Positions 43,080-53,180 of a stretch of DNA of 64,000 nt are shown piece by piece (the stretch's first letter is position 1; each line of letters starts with the position of its first letter). The notes under the pieces were generated by a model. The model made no database searches. It was not told the origin of the DNA and worked only from the letters and a program-made list of their open reading frames with translations. The stretch lies in the NCBI GenBank assembly GCA_963836605.1, contig CAWIKB010000015.1:83386-147385 (forward strand), given 5' to 3'. A program made the translations under genes and the position numbers. Origin of the DNA: Bog-473 sp963836605 (GTDB taxonomy: Bacteria > Actinomycetota > Acidimicrobiia > Acidimicrobiales > RAAP-2).

Positions 43080-45551
43080 TCATCCCCGTCCGTAGGGCCA
43101 GACCCATTCGGCCACTTCGGGTAGATCGTCGCCATGAGTGCGCGTCCATCGCTTTGCTTCGTTGCGTTTGTCGATCATGACCTGTCGAGTGCTCGCGGCC
43201 TTCGCGGCCAGCCCTGGCACCCGATCGATGACGTCACAGGTGAGATGGTAGCGATCGAGGTTGTTCATCATCACCATGTCGAACGGTGTCGTCGTGGTGC
43301 CCTCTTCCCTATATCCCCGAACGTGGATATTTGTATGGTTGTCACGCCGATAGGTCAACCGATGGATCGTTGCCGGGTAGCCGTGCCACGCAAAGATCAC
43401 TGGACGATCGGCGGTGAAGAGAGCATTGAACTCGGCGTCGGGAAGGCCATGCGGGTGGACCGAGTCAGGTAGCAAGCGCATCATGTCAACGACGTTGACG
43501 AAGCGGACCTTAATCTCAGGAAGGTGTTGCCGAATGAGGTCCGCCGCGGCAAGCGATTCCAGGGTCGGCACGTCACCGGCACACACGAGCACGACGTCGG
43601 GTTCCTCGTCCTGTGTCTCGGTGGACGCCCAGTTCCACACGCCGATGCCACGGGTGCAGTGTGCGATCGCCTCGTCAATTCTGAGGTAATTCGGCGCAGG
43701 CTGTTTGCCCGAGACGATGACGTTGACGTACTGGCGACTGCGCAGGCAGTGATCGGTAACAGAAAGAAGGCAGTTTGCGTCCGGAGGGAGATACACGCGT
43801 ACGACATCCGGCTTCTTGTTGATCACAACGCTCAGAAACCCCGGATCTTGGTGCGTCAGGCCATTGTTGTCTTGGCGCCACACGTGCGAGCTCAGTAAGT
43901 AGTTGAGTGAGGGAACGGATGGTCGCCACGGAATCTTCGATGCCGTCTCCAACCACTTTGCATGCTGGTTGAACATCGAATCGATGATGTGGATGAACGC
44001 CTCGTAACAGGTAAAGAGACCGTGGCGTCCGGTAAGCAGATAGCCCTCGAGAAGACCCTCACAGAGGTGTTCGGAGAGCACCTCTATCACGCGCCCGTTC
44101 TGACTCAGGTGATCGTCGGTGGGCAGGGTCTCGGCCATCCACTTTCGATTGGTGACATCGAAGACAGCGCTCAATCGGTTCGAGACCACCTCGTCGGGTC
44201 CGAACAGCAAGAAATTTCTAGGATTCGCGGCGATCACGTCGCGCAGCCAGGTACCGAGAATTCGGGTCGCTTCGTTCTGGGTTTTCCCGGGCTGGTGGAC
44301 GTTGACTGCGTAATCGCGAAAGTCGGGAAGATCGAGGTCCACAACCAGTAGACCTCCATTGGCGACTGGATTGTCGCTCATGCGGCGCTCACCCTTTGGC
44401 GGCAGTGCAATCAGTTGCTCGACCGGACTCCCGTTATCGTCGAACAGCTCTTCCGGCCCGTAGGACCTCATCCAGCCCTCCAGCGCTTCTCTGTGGGCGG
44501 CGTTGGTCCGGGCGGATGGAATGGGAACCTGGTGAGCTCGGAAGGTACCTTCGACCTGCTTACCGTCAACCATCGGCGGTCCTGTCCAGCCTTTTGGTGA
44601 GCGCAGCACGATCATCGGCCATCGTGGAAGTCGCTCACCGCGGGGGCCATCCATCCCGTGAATGTGATCGATGTCATCGAGGCATTGTTCCAACACACTC
44701 GCAAACGACTGATGGGCTTCGGCCGGGTTCGTGGTGAGGTCAATGGTTACGTCACGGGGGTCGTAGCCGTAGCCACGAAGGAGTTGGTGGAGATCCCCTG
44801 CTGGGATCCGAGCAAGGATGGTCGGATTCGCGATCTTGTAGCCGTTGAGGTGCAGAATTGGAAGGACCGTGCCGTCACGATCGGGATTGATGAACTTGTT
44901 CACATGCCAACTCGCCGCCAGCGCTCCAGTCTCGGCTTCGCCGTCGCCGACGACACAAAAGACCGTGAGGTCGGGGTGGTCAAGGGCTGCTCCGTAGGCA
45001 TGGAGGAGTGAGTACCCGAGCTCCCCACCCTCGTGAAATGAGCCAGGTGTATTAGGTGCGACGTGTGAGGGAACTCCACCCGGAAAGGAAAATTGCCGGA
45101 ACAGACGCTGCATGCCAACTTCGTCTCGACGGATCGAGGAATAACGATCCGAGTAGGTGCCTTCGAGCCAGGCGCAGGCATTGGGTCCGGGACCGCCGTG
45201 CCCGGGACCCATCACGTAACACGCATTCAGATCACGCAGCCGAATCACGCGGTTCGCGTGGGCGTACACGAGATTCAACCCGGGGGTCGTGCCCCAATGT
45301 CCGAGCAATCTCGGCTTGACATCCTCGGCGGTGAGCGGCCGACGGAGGAGTGGGTTATCCATCAGGTAGATCTGGCCCACCGACAGGTAGTTCGCGGCTC
45401 TCCACCACGCATCGAGCCAACGAATCTCCTCGGAGGTGAGCGGCCCTTCGACCTCGTCCAGGTCATATCCAGTCGGAGCGACAGTCTTCCCATTTCCGTC
45501 CGACTCGTCGTCGGGGGAGGTGTCGGTGGAGGCCGTGGCAGGAACGTTCAT
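43080..45551 (-). CDS. xfp: Xylulose-5-phosphate/fructose-6-phosphate phosphoketolase
   Basis: This 823-residue thiamine-diphosphate enzyme splits xylulose 5-phosphate or fructose 6-phosphate with phosphate to acetyl phosphate plus glyceraldehyde 3-phosphate or erythrose 4-phosphate. GPGHGGPGP near residue 100, GDGEAETGALAASWH near residue 185 (ThDP/Mg motif) and LFGPDEVVSNRL near residue 460 are diagnostic. The start ATG at 45549-45551 has AAGGAG 5 nt upstream, so the longer frame is rejected. Acetate kinase is divergent 63 bp away, which would turn acetyl phosphate into acetate and ATP. Confidence 0.97.
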   Translation of the reverse strand: MNVPATASTDTSPDDESDGNGKTVAPTGYDLDEVEGPLTSEEIRWLDAWWRAANYLSVGQIYLMDNPLLRRPLTAEDVKPRLLGHWGTTPGLNLVYAHANRVIRLRDLNACYVMGPGHGGPGPNACAWLEGTYSDRYSSIRRDEVGMQRLFRQFSFPGGVPSHVAPNTPGSFHEGGELGYSLLHAYGAALDHPDLTVFCVVGDGEAETGALAASWHVNKFINPDRDGTVLPILHLNGYKIANPTILARIPAGDLHQLLRGYGYDPRDVTIDLTTNPAEAHQSFASVLEQCLDDIDHIHGMDGPRGERLPRWPMIVLRSPKGWTGPPMVDGKQVEGTFRAHQVPIPSARTNAAHREALEGWMRSYGPEELFDDNGSPVEQLIALPPKGERRMSDNPVANGGLLVVDLDLPDFRDYAVNVHQPGKTQNEATRILGTWLRDVIAANPRNFLLFGPDEVVSNRLSAVFDVTNRKWMAETLPTDDHLSQNGRVIEVLSEHLCEGLLEGYLLTGRHGLFTCYEAFIHIIDSMFNQHAKWLETASKIPWRPSVPSLNYLLSSHVWRQDNNGLTHQDPGFLSVVINKKPDVVRVYLPPDANCLLSVTDHCLRSRQYVNVIVSGKQPAPNYLRIDEAIAHCTRGIGVWNWASTETQDEEPDVVLVCAGDVPTLESLAAADLIRQHLPEIKVRFVNVVDMMRLLPDSVHPHGLPDAEFNALFTADRPVIFAWHGYPATIHRLTYRRDNHTNIHVRGYREEGTTTTPFDMVMMNNLDRYHLTCDVIDRVPGLAAKAASTRQVMIDKRNEAKRWTRTHGDDLPEVAEWVWPYGRG

Positions 45552-45614
45552 GCAAGCTCCTTCAGTGAAACGGACGACGGTACGAAGCCTAGGTGCCCAA
45601 CAAGCGCTAGAACC
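45552..45614. promoter_or_regulatory. Divergent promoter region of xfp and ackA
   Basis: These 63 bp must hold both promoters. The xfp Shine-Dalgarno lies at its left end; ackA has none, so its mRNA may be leaderless. I see no convincing -35/-10 pair or operator. Confidence 0.45.
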
Positions 45615-46724
45615 ATGTGGGTGCGGATACTTGTCGTGAACGCTGGATCGACCAGTCTCAAGCTCCGAGTCGTTGACCGTGACGATCGTGTCAATGAAAC
45701 CGTTGACTTCGGCCCACCTGGCGACGCACTGGAAGATGACCTGCGTAGCTTCTTGGCTTTCGTCGGACCGGTCGACGCCGTCGGCCACCGAGTAGTCCAC
45801 GGAGGGTCACGGTTTACCCGTCCCGTCGTGGTCGATGCCACGGTACGCGCCCAGCTCGGCGAGCTGAGTGATCTGGCGCCGCTCCATAACCCTCCGGCCC
45901 TGGCGGCAATCGATGCCGTGCATGATCTCTTGCCAGATGCACCGGAGGTTGCTTGCTTCGACACTGCCTTCCACGCGTCACTCAAACCAGCTGCTTCGAG
46001 CTACGCGATCCCGACCGCGTGGGTCGAGACGTGGGGTCTGCGCCGCTACGGTTTCCACGGCCTCAGCTGCGAGTGGTCCGCACGTCGAGCTGCGGTGCTG
46101 TTGGACCGTCCCGCGAGTTCCCTCAGACTTGTGATTTGTCACCTCGGTGGCGGCGCTTCAGTGACTGCCACTGCAGGCGGTCGCTCGGTCGACACCACAA
46201 TGGGATTCACCCCGACCGAAGGGCTCGTGATGGCAACCCGCCCGGGTGATGTCGATCCAGGAGTCATCGCCTGGGTCGCCGCTCATGGCGTCGCACCCCA
46301 CGAACTGTCCGATGCCCTTGAGCGACGTAGCGGTCTCCTTGGACTCTCGAACGGTGCTACGGGCGATATGCGAGAGCTGCTTCAGCGGCGGGCGCGTGGG
46401 GATCCGGCAGCCAATCTGGCGGTGGACGTCTATGCCCATCGTCTCCGGGCCAAGATCGCAGCGATGGCAGCCGCCACGGATGGGACCGACGTCATCGTAT
46501 TTACCGCTGGCGTTGGCGAGAACGCGAGCGAGATACGGGCCGATGCGTGCGACCATCTCGAATGGCTCGGTCTCTCTGTGGACCCCGATGCGAATTCTGC
46601 GGTTGGTCCCGACGACGTCGACATCAGCCAAGATCGTGCGAAAGTAAGGACCCTTGTCATACATTCGCGTGAGGATCTTGTCATCGCAGCCGGTTGCCGT
46701 GCAGCCTTGCGTGCGCAGATGTGA
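45615..46724 (+). CDS. ackA: Acetate kinase
   Basis: AckA converts acetyl phosphate and ADP to acetate and ATP. The 369-residue protein shows all family blocks: LVVNAGSTSLKLRVVD at the N-terminus, HRVVHGGSRFTRP near residue 60, FDTAFHASL and YGFHGLSCEW with catalytic residues near 125-160, CHLGGGASVTA near residue 180, and FTAGVGENASEIR near residue 307. It is slightly shorter than the usual 400. The start is ATG at 45615 or GTG at 45621; the long open frame upstream is antisense to xfp. No phosphotransacetylase gene is present in the window. Confidence 0.96.
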   Translation: MWVRILVVNAGSTSLKLRVVDRDDRVNETVDFGPPGDALEDDLRSFLAFVGPVDAVGHRVVHGGSRFTRPVVVDATVRAQLGELSDLAPLHNPPALAAIDAVHDLLPDAPEVACFDTAFHASLKPAASSYAIPTAWVETWGLRRYGFHGLSCEWSARRAAVLLDRPASSLRLVICHLGGGASVTATAGGRSVDTTMGFTPTEGLVMATRPGDVDPGVIAWVAAHGVAPHELSDALERRSGLLGLSNGATGDMRELLQRRARGDPAANLAVDVYAHRLRAKIAAMAAATDGTDVIVFTAGVGENASEIRADACDHLEWLGLSVDPDANSAVGPDDVDISQDRAKVRTLVIHSREDLVIAAGCRAALRAQM

Positions 46725-46834
46725 AGAGATTGCACATTTCCAAGGTTGCCGGCGCTCGCCGCGGGCTTGGGGCCCGGCGCTCACCGTGTCCGGCTTCCGG
46801 CCGTTCCCGGGGCCTTCCATTCTCTGGTGAATTC

Positions 46835-46985
46835 TGATTGGTGGGGAGAGAGGAGCCTGCGCACGCGAACGACCCCAAACCGCCGCGCAACGCCACCGCG
46901 GCACGCCGGCGGCGGCCGGCCACCACCCGAGACGGGAGACAGGGCGAGACGTAGGGAGGGGCCTTTGGCCGGGGCGGGGCAACGT
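46835..46985 (+). repeat. Dispersed repeat, copy A (inverted relative to copy B)
   Basis: In the 405-bp gap between ackA and the beta-helix gene lies a block beginning GGGAGAGAGGAGCCTGCGCAC that continues through ACGACCCCAAA, CGCGCAACG, ACGCCGGCG and CACCCGAGACGGG. The reverse complement of 50585-50732 carries the same blocks in the same order with scattered mismatches and small gaps. The two copies therefore flank the beta-helix gene in inverted orientation. Nothing else in the gap looks coding; a weak hairpin AGAGGC/GCCTCT lies at 47059-47079. Confidence 0.7.
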
Positions 46986-47277
46986 CCGCCAGGTCCACTA
47001 TCAGGATCGTGGGTTGGTTCCATTTGGTGCTGCCGAACGCGGCCTGATGAGCATGGCCAGAGGCGGTGGGATAGCCTCTCAGTCGAGGGGTGAAGGGTCT
47101 TGATCTCCTCAATTTGGAGGGAGGAACCTGTGCCGCGAACCCCGCCGGGATGGAAGATAGATGGCGTCAGGCATTGCGTTGGGGGGCTGGGGCAAGGCCT
47201 GCTATGCCTTGTCGTCGCGGTGCTCGGAATTGTAGGCGGCGAGCTTCTCCTCGCAGCACCGGCTGACGCCCAGGCGC

Positions 47278-48291
47278 CCATGACGACGTTGTACGTGGCT
47301 CAAGGCGGCAGCGACTCCTCCAATACCTGCACCTCCTCTGCCAGCCCATGTGCCACCATCTCCCACGCGGTGACCCAGGCCGTCTCGGGCGACACGATCG
47401 AGGTCGCGGGCACGATCGCTGACCATGTCGATGTGAGCACGTCGCTCACCATCAGCCAGTGGTCGGGTCAAGCGGCGGCCGTGGTGAACGGGAGCAATAG
47501 TGGAACCCCCTTCACGATCGAGTCGGGTGCCACGGTGAGCTTGGATCAGCTCACCGTCGAGAATGGCGAAGGCTATGCCGGTGGCGGCATCCACAACGAC
47601 GGCACCCTGACGGTCACCGACAGCACCATCACCGGCAACACGGCCGACCTCGTCGGTGGTGGAGGCATCTACAACGCCAGCGGCACCCTGACAGTCACCG
47701 ACAGCACGATCTCCTACAACACGGCGAACAGCGGCGGTGACGGTGGCGGTGGGATCTACAACTACGGCGGGCCGCTCACAGTCACCGACAGCACCATCTC
47801 CAACAACACGGCTCCCGACGGCGGTGGTGGGATCAACAACAGCGGTGGGGGCACCCCCACGATCACCGCCAGCACGATCTCGAACAATTCGGCTACCAGT
47901 GGCGACGGTGGCGGCATCGAGAGCTTCGGGGAGACATGGACGGTCGGGGCAACCATCGTGGCTGCCAACACCGGGGGCAACTGCCGTGTGATCGTCACGA
48001 GTGTCGGCTACAACCTGACCGACGATCCCTCCGGTTCCACCTGCGGATTCACCGGGACAACCGACGTTATCGGGGCCAACCCTCGGCTCGGTTCGTTGGC
48101 CGACAACGGCGGACCAACGCAGACCCTGCTCCCGGCGGCGACGAGCCCGGCGGCCGGAGTGATTCCACTCGGAACGACATTGAACGGGTTGGCAGTCTGC
48201 CCAGGTACCGACCAACGCGGCGTAGCCCGCCCCCAGCCTGCAGGTGGGTCCGCCTGCACCGTCGGTGCGGTAGAGGTCGCGCCGGCCGTGG
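47278..48291 (+). repeat. 1,014-bp tandem repeat, unit 1
   Basis: This is the first of two apparently identical 1,014-bp units (338 codons, in frame) in the beta-helix gene. The unit starts CCATGACGACGTTGTACGTG and ends in GTCGCGCCGGCCGTGG. I found no difference between the copies in any of the translated frames I compared. Confidence 0.95.
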
Positions 48292-49305
48292 CCATGACGA
48301 CGTTGTACGTGGCTCAAGGCGGCAGCGACTCCTCCAATACCTGCACCTCCTCTGCCAGCCCATGTGCCACCATCTCCCACGCGGTGACCCAGGCCGTCTC
48401 GGGCGACACGATCGAGGTCGCGGGCACGATCGCTGACCATGTCGATGTGAGCACGTCGCTCACCATCAGCCAGTGGTCGGGTCAAGCGGCGGCCGTGGTG
48501 AACGGGAGCAATAGTGGAACCCCCTTCACGATCGAGTCGGGTGCCACGGTGAGCTTGGATCAGCTCACCGTCGAGAATGGCGAAGGCTATGCCGGTGGCG
48601 GCATCCACAACGACGGCACCCTGACGGTCACCGACAGCACCATCACCGGCAACACGGCCGACCTCGTCGGTGGTGGAGGCATCTACAACGCCAGCGGCAC
48701 CCTGACAGTCACCGACAGCACGATCTCCTACAACACGGCGAACAGCGGCGGTGACGGTGGCGGTGGGATCTACAACTACGGCGGGCCGCTCACAGTCACC
48801 GACAGCACCATCTCCAACAACACGGCTCCCGACGGCGGTGGTGGGATCAACAACAGCGGTGGGGGCACCCCCACGATCACCGCCAGCACGATCTCGAACA
48901 ATTCGGCTACCAGTGGCGACGGTGGCGGCATCGAGAGCTTCGGGGAGACATGGACGGTCGGGGCAACCATCGTGGCTGCCAACACCGGGGGCAACTGCCG
49001 TGTGATCGTCACGAGTGTCGGCTACAACCTGACCGACGATCCCTCCGGTTCCACCTGCGGATTCACCGGGACAACCGACGTTATCGGGGCCAACCCTCGG
49101 CTCGGTTCGTTGGCCGACAACGGCGGACCAACGCAGACCCTGCTCCCGGCGGCGACGAGCCCGGCGGCCGGAGTGATTCCACTCGGAACGACATTGAACG
49201 GGTTGGCAGTCTGCCCAGGTACCGACCAACGCGGCGTAGCCCGCCCCCAGCCTGCAGGTGGGTCCGCCTGCACCGTCGGTGCGGTAGAGGTCGCGCCGGC
49301 CGTGG
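48292..49305 (+). repeat. 1,014-bp tandem repeat, unit 2
   Basis: The second unit of the exact in-frame duplication, directly abutting unit 1. The junction is within GTGGCCATGACG, and the unit ends just before the frameshift region at 49325. Perfect identity points to very recent duplication, or to conversion between copies. Confidence 0.95.
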
Positions 49306-50584
49306 CCATCACCTCGCCGGCCACCTTCCGGCTGGCACCACGGGGAGCGCGTACAGCCAGGGCCTGACGGCGACCGGCGGCACCACGCCCTACGCCTGGT
49401 CGAGCACCACGACGGCTGGCCAGACGGGCTTGCCCCCCGGTGTCACCCTCAGCGGCAGCACCTTGTCGGGGACGCCGACGACGCGGGGCACCTACACCTT
49501 CAACATCGTCGTCACCGACTCGAGCTCGCCTGTCGAAAATGCCACCCAGGCCGAGACGCTGATCGTCACCTCGACGCCGGCGGGGTTGACCGGGTTGTCC
49601 AACACGGCCAACTCCATCAAGCTGACGTGGATCGCGGTGCCCAATGCGCTGCGCTACAACATCTTCCGCTCGAGCACGGGGATGGCGGGCAGTTACAGCT
49701 ACGCCTTCAACACCACGGGCACGAGCTGGACCAATACTTTTGGCGGGACGGGGAACACGACCTACTTCTACGAGGTCTCCACGGTGGTGGGCTCGACCTA
49801 CGATCAGACGTCGGCCTTTACGAACCCGGTCTCTGTGACCTCCAGGGCCGTGCCGCTCGCACCGACCGGGGTCAGCGCCACCGCGGGGTCCGATGCCCAG
49901 ATCAAGGTCTCGTGGAATCCGGTCATGGGGGCGACGAGCTACACCGTCTCCCGTGCCACCACCTCGGGCGGTCCCTACAGCGTCCTGTCCCGTCAGAGCG
50001 GTACGACCTACGCCAATAACGGCCTGGCCGGAGGCGCCACTTACTACTACGTGGTCACGGCCACCACGAGTATCGGCACCTCGGCCAATTCAACGGAGGC
50101 GACGGCCACCACCCTGGCCCGGCCCGTGGCCCCCGTAGCCACCGCGACGGTGGCCAGTACCAAATCGGTCCACGTGGCCTGGAGTGCGGTGACGGCCACC
50201 GGTTCGACGGGGCCGACCACCTATGACGTCTACCGGGCGACGACCTCTGGTGGTCCCTACACGCTCCAAGCCGTCCTTTCGGCGACCTCGTGGCCCAACA
50301 ACGGCCTGACCCACGGCACCACCTACTCCTACGTGGTCAAGGCCGTGGTCCCCGGCGTGGGCACGTCACCCCTGTCGTCCGAGGTCTCGGCTACCCCCTA
50401 AACCCGCTTACGCGATCGTGTACAAGAACAGATCAGGCAGATCAGGCCAGGCGGGGCACTGCGAGAAGCCGGAGACGTGGCGCGGCCGGTGGGGTACCGC
50501 AGGGGCCTGGAAGCCGGTGTGGTCCTGTGAGACTCACGCCGACGGTCGACGGGTGCACGGCTCCTGACCGTTGGAAATTCGTCC

Positions 50585-50732
50585 CGGGCCAAAGCCCCGC
50601 CCTTCTCTCTCCCCTCCCCGTCTCGGGTGGCGGCCGGCGCCGCCGGCGTACCGCGGCGGCCGTTGCGCAGCGGTTTTGGGGTCGTGCGTGTGCGCAGGCT
50701 CCTCTCTCCCGATTCTGACTGGTGGGCGCGCG
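50585..50732 (-). repeat. Dispersed repeat, copy B (inverted relative to copy A)
   Basis: Read on the minus strand, this block (GGGAGAGAGGAGCCTGCGCACACGC onwards, here cut) matches 46835-46985 at most positions. It lies in the 372-bp gap between the beta-helix gene (stop 50401) and the amidohydrolase gene. Spurious frames in both copies would share the peptide GERSLRTRTTP, which shows how similar they are. No transposase or terminal inverted repeat is visible. Confidence 0.7.
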
Positions 50733-50747
50733 GTGGTGGGCGCTGCG

Positions 50748-50770
50748 GGACTCGAACCTTCATCGAGTCC
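50748..50770 (-). terminator. Hairpin terminator after the amidohydrolase gene
   Basis: GGACTCGA and TCGAGTCC form a perfect 8-bp stem with a 7-nt loop, starting 4 bp after the restored amidohydrolase stop codon (50774-50776). There is no T-run. The segment superficially resembles a tRNA T-arm followed by CCA, but no cloverleaf can be built. Confidence 0.45.
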
Positions 50771-50773
50771 GCC

Positions 50774-52217
50774 TCAGAGCGCCGCGGCGGCCTCACGCTC
50801 GCACGCCGTCCCTTCGAAGAACCGGGGGTTCGCTCCAGCATGGAGCCGGACCGGATTGGTGAAGGTGAACTGCTCGAACTCCTCGAGAGTGAGCGATCCC
50901 CGTTCAAGCAGCTCGTAGGCCTCGACCATGACGTTGCTCATCACCGGTGCGTCCCAGTGGGAGACGTCGCTGCCCAGCATGGGACTCGAGCGCGACGTGG
51001 CGTCCTTCGAAATTGAGGTGGAAACCGAACGAGATCAAAGGATCGTCAGCCTCGCAGCCGAAGTAGAGGCGGGTCTCGAAGGGCTCGATGATGTCCTCAA
51101 CCGTGGTGACCGAGGCCGCCGCGAACTCGTCGAGCACCGCGGGCCGGCCGGGACGTCGGGACAGGTGTTCACCGAGCTCGCTCAAATTGTTCGTCATGTC
51201 CGTGCTTCCGTAGCGCTCCACCAAGGCCAGCACTGCGGCCACGTCGAGGTTGGCGGGATCGAGATCGTTGATGGCGTGGCCGCCCCGTTTGTCCCAGTGG
51301 CCGATGAGGTCGGCCAGTAGCGCGCATCCCCAGGTGACGCCGCCCTCCAGGAAGCCGATGCGCAGCTCGGCAAACCGCCGGTACACACCGCCGAGGAAGA
51401 GGGCCTTGCACAGGACCTCATGGGCCCCGGCGATCCCGTTCACGTGGTTGAACACGTAGTTGGTGATCGATCGGGCCGGATGCACCTGCTGCAAGGAGCT
51501 GTGGAATGCGGGAGCGACCTTGTTCCGCACGCAGGCCTCCCAGACCGGGTCGTAGTCGTAGGGGCTGTCGAGGCCGAACACATCGAGACGCGAACCCGCC
51601 GCGGGTCCTTCCTTCGATCCCACCGGCCGAAATGCATGACCGGCCAGCACCACCGACTTGAAGCCCAGTTCCTGTACGGCGAAGTCGATCTCGGCCACGG
51701 CCTCGTCCGGGTTCTGCATGGGAATGAGCGCACCCGGCTCCAGCCGATCGCGGTAGGGGGCGAACAACGTGGCGAAGTACCGGTTGGTGGCTCGGCAGGT
51801 GGGGGCGCGGAGATCGTCGTCGGTGCTCATGAGAAAGCCCAGGGTCCATGAGGGATAGATCAGCATGAAGTCGATGCCCAGCTCCTCCAGGCGGTCGTAC
51901 ATCAGGCCGGGGAGATGGGCTGTGGCCCGGTCCCTGGGGTCCGCCACCGGGTTCCCCCACCACGAGGGCATGGATCGCCACCCATCTACGACGGCGGGGA
52001 CCGACCGGTCGGCCTCGAACACGGCAGTGTCCAGTTCCTTCAGGGCATGAGCCCGAAAGCGGTCCCGGAGTGCGGCCCCGCCCACCTCTTCGAGATAGGT
52101 CAGCACCTCGTCGTTCAACAGGGGCATGAATTCCATGAAGTGCCCATCGGCGTCCATGATCGGATGCCCGACCTCGGACCGGACATCAGCGGCCGTCATG
52201 TTCCTGGTCGTCGCCAT
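50774..52217 (-). pseudogene. Amidohydrolase (PF04909 type), split by a frameshift near 50984
   Basis: This is a metal-dependent amidohydrolase 2-family protein of about 480 residues. The main frame (52217 down to 50904) has MDADGHFMEF near residue 21, YPSWTLGFLMS near residue 120, the QVHPARSITNYVFNHV block near residue 250 and FLEGGVTWGCALLADLIGHWD near residue 294. It then loses the family C-terminus at about 50984, where the other frame continues MLGSDVSHWDAPVMSNVM to NPVRLHAGANPRFFEGT and a stop at 50774. Removing one base (GAGTCCCATG to GAGCCCATG on the minus strand) restores LEPMLGSDVSHWD. It is followed 21 bp later by a CoA-ester lyase gene on the upstream side; together they suggest breakdown of a CoA-bound or aromatic compound. 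Confidence 0.85.
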
Positions 52218-52238
52218 AGGTGAGTCCCGACTCTCCTG

Positions 52239-53180
52239 CTAGTCGATGCAGCCCAGGTCGCGTGCCCAGGCCAGGTTCTTCCGGGCTGACCCCACATGGG
52301 CGATGTGCACGACAAAGCCCTCGCCCTGGTTCGGGTCGCCGTGTTCGATGCGACCGGTGTCGCGCCCTTCGGCTTCGGTGGCCAGATGATCAAGCTCGCG
52401 CCAGTAGGCGAGCTCGTCGTCGGTGGGCGAGAAGACCTCGTGCACCAGGGGGATGTGGTCAGGATTCCCAATCATCATCCCGTAGTAGCCGAGGTCGCGC
52501 AGCTCAGTGGCCCACTTTCGCAGCCCATCGAGATCGTCGCTGTCGCCACCCCACATGCCGCTGATGGGGTAGCGGATCCCGGCCGCCTTGGCGTCGAGCA
52601 GGACCTTGGAGCGGAGGAAGAGGGTCTCTCTGCCCTCAGCCGACCACCGGAAGCCCAGCGCCTGGTGAATGTCGCCGAACCGGGAGATGGCACCACCCAT
52701 GTAGAGGACCCGTTCGGAGGCCATGGCGATGTCATAGGCCAGGCGGAGCGCCTGGGCCGTCTCAAGGATGGGGTAGATGATCTTGGACTTCAGCGGCAGG
52801 CCTGCTTCGACCTCCATGCAGTTGAGGAGAGCGTCGGCCCCGTGTACGTCCCGTGGCCCCTGCACCTTCGGCAAAAGGATCCCCGCCAGCGTCTCGTGCA
52901 TGACCGCCCGCAGGTCCTTGAGGGTTTGGCCGGTGTCGACTGCCTGTACCCGGGCGAACCAGAGCGGTGCTGGGTCATCGGGCAGCCGAGAGAAGAACTC
53001 CGAGACGATGGAGCGAGCCCGCTCTCGGTCAGCCTCGGAGCACGGCGTCCGAGGTTCCTCCAGGTCGATGACCACGGCATCGGCACCGTGGAACCGGGCT
53101 CTCTCGATTTGTTCCGATTCGCTCCCGGGCACGAAGAGAACAGTGCGTAGTGGTCTGCTGTGCGCTCGCTCGTCGGTCAC
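52239..53180 (-). CDS. HpcH/HpaI aldolase / citrate lyase beta-type CoA-ester lyase
   Basis: This 313-residue TIM-barrel enzyme has LRTVLFVPGSESEQIERA at the N-terminus, HGADAVVIDLEE with the metal ligand glutamate, LLPKVQGPRDV near residue 105, and IIYPILETAQAL near residue 136. Members cleave or form C-C bonds in CoA esters such as malyl- or citramalyl-CoA. The chosen GTG start is at 53178-53180; the frame is open to 53303, but those residues are not family-like. It lies 21 bp upstream of the amidohydrolase gene, in the same direction, so the two form an operon. Confidence 0.85.
   Translation of the reverse strand: MTDERAHSRPLRTVLFVPGSESEQIERARFHGADAVVIDLEEPRTPCSEADRERARSIVSEFFSRLPDDPAPLWFARVQAVDTGQTLKDLRAVMHETLAGILLPKVQGPRDVHGADALLNCMEVEAGLPLKSKIIYPILETAQALRLAYDIAMASERVLYMGGAISRFGDIHQALGFRWSAEGRETLFLRSKVLLDAKAAGIRYPISGMWGGDSDDLDGLRKWATELRDLGYYGMMIGNPDHIPLVHEVFSPTDDELAYWRELDHLATEAEGRDTGRIEHGDPNQGEGFVVHIAHVGSARKNLAWARDLGCID

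Larger units (their letters stand above)
47130..50401 (+). pseudogene. Large secreted beta-helix / FnIII protein, split by a -1 frameshift near 49325
   Basis: One exported protein of about 1,090 residues appears to be split. The first frame runs from a GTG at 47130 (GGAGGGAGG 5 nt upstream) to 49367: signal peptide (about 18-48), then two identical 338-residue units. Each unit is a right-handed beta-helix with LTVTDSTIS-type rungs ending in a choice-of-anchor-Q-like block (NGLAVCPGTDQRG). The second frame carries a putative Ig domain (GTTPYAWSSTTTAGQTGLPPG cut short here) and three fibronectin III domains to 50401. Restoring one C in GCCACCTTCCGG at about 49325 joins them (AITSPATLPAGTTGSAYS). 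It is probably a cell-surface adhesin or matrix protein. Confidence 0.8.

Noticed and set aside
45093..45614. 174-codon N-terminal extension of acetate kinase
   Set aside because: It is antisense to the phosphoketolase gene, and acetate kinase begins normally at the ATG 45615.
46746..47093. 116-codon open frame between ackA and the beta-helix gene
   Set aside because: Its only similarity is to a frame in the inverted repeat copy at 50.6 kb, so it reflects the repeat DNA, not a protein gene.
47202..49229. 675-codon open frame antisense to the beta-helix gene
   Set aside because: It only mirrors the repeat and codon bias of the plus-strand gene, which has a signal peptide and recognisable beta-helix rungs.
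50735..50765. tRNA-like 3' end (GGTTCGAGTCCCGCAGCGCCCACCA-type end on the minus strand)
   Set aside because: The T-stem does not pair and no anticodon arm, D arm or acceptor partner can be found; the segment is better explained as an 8-bp hairpin terminator.
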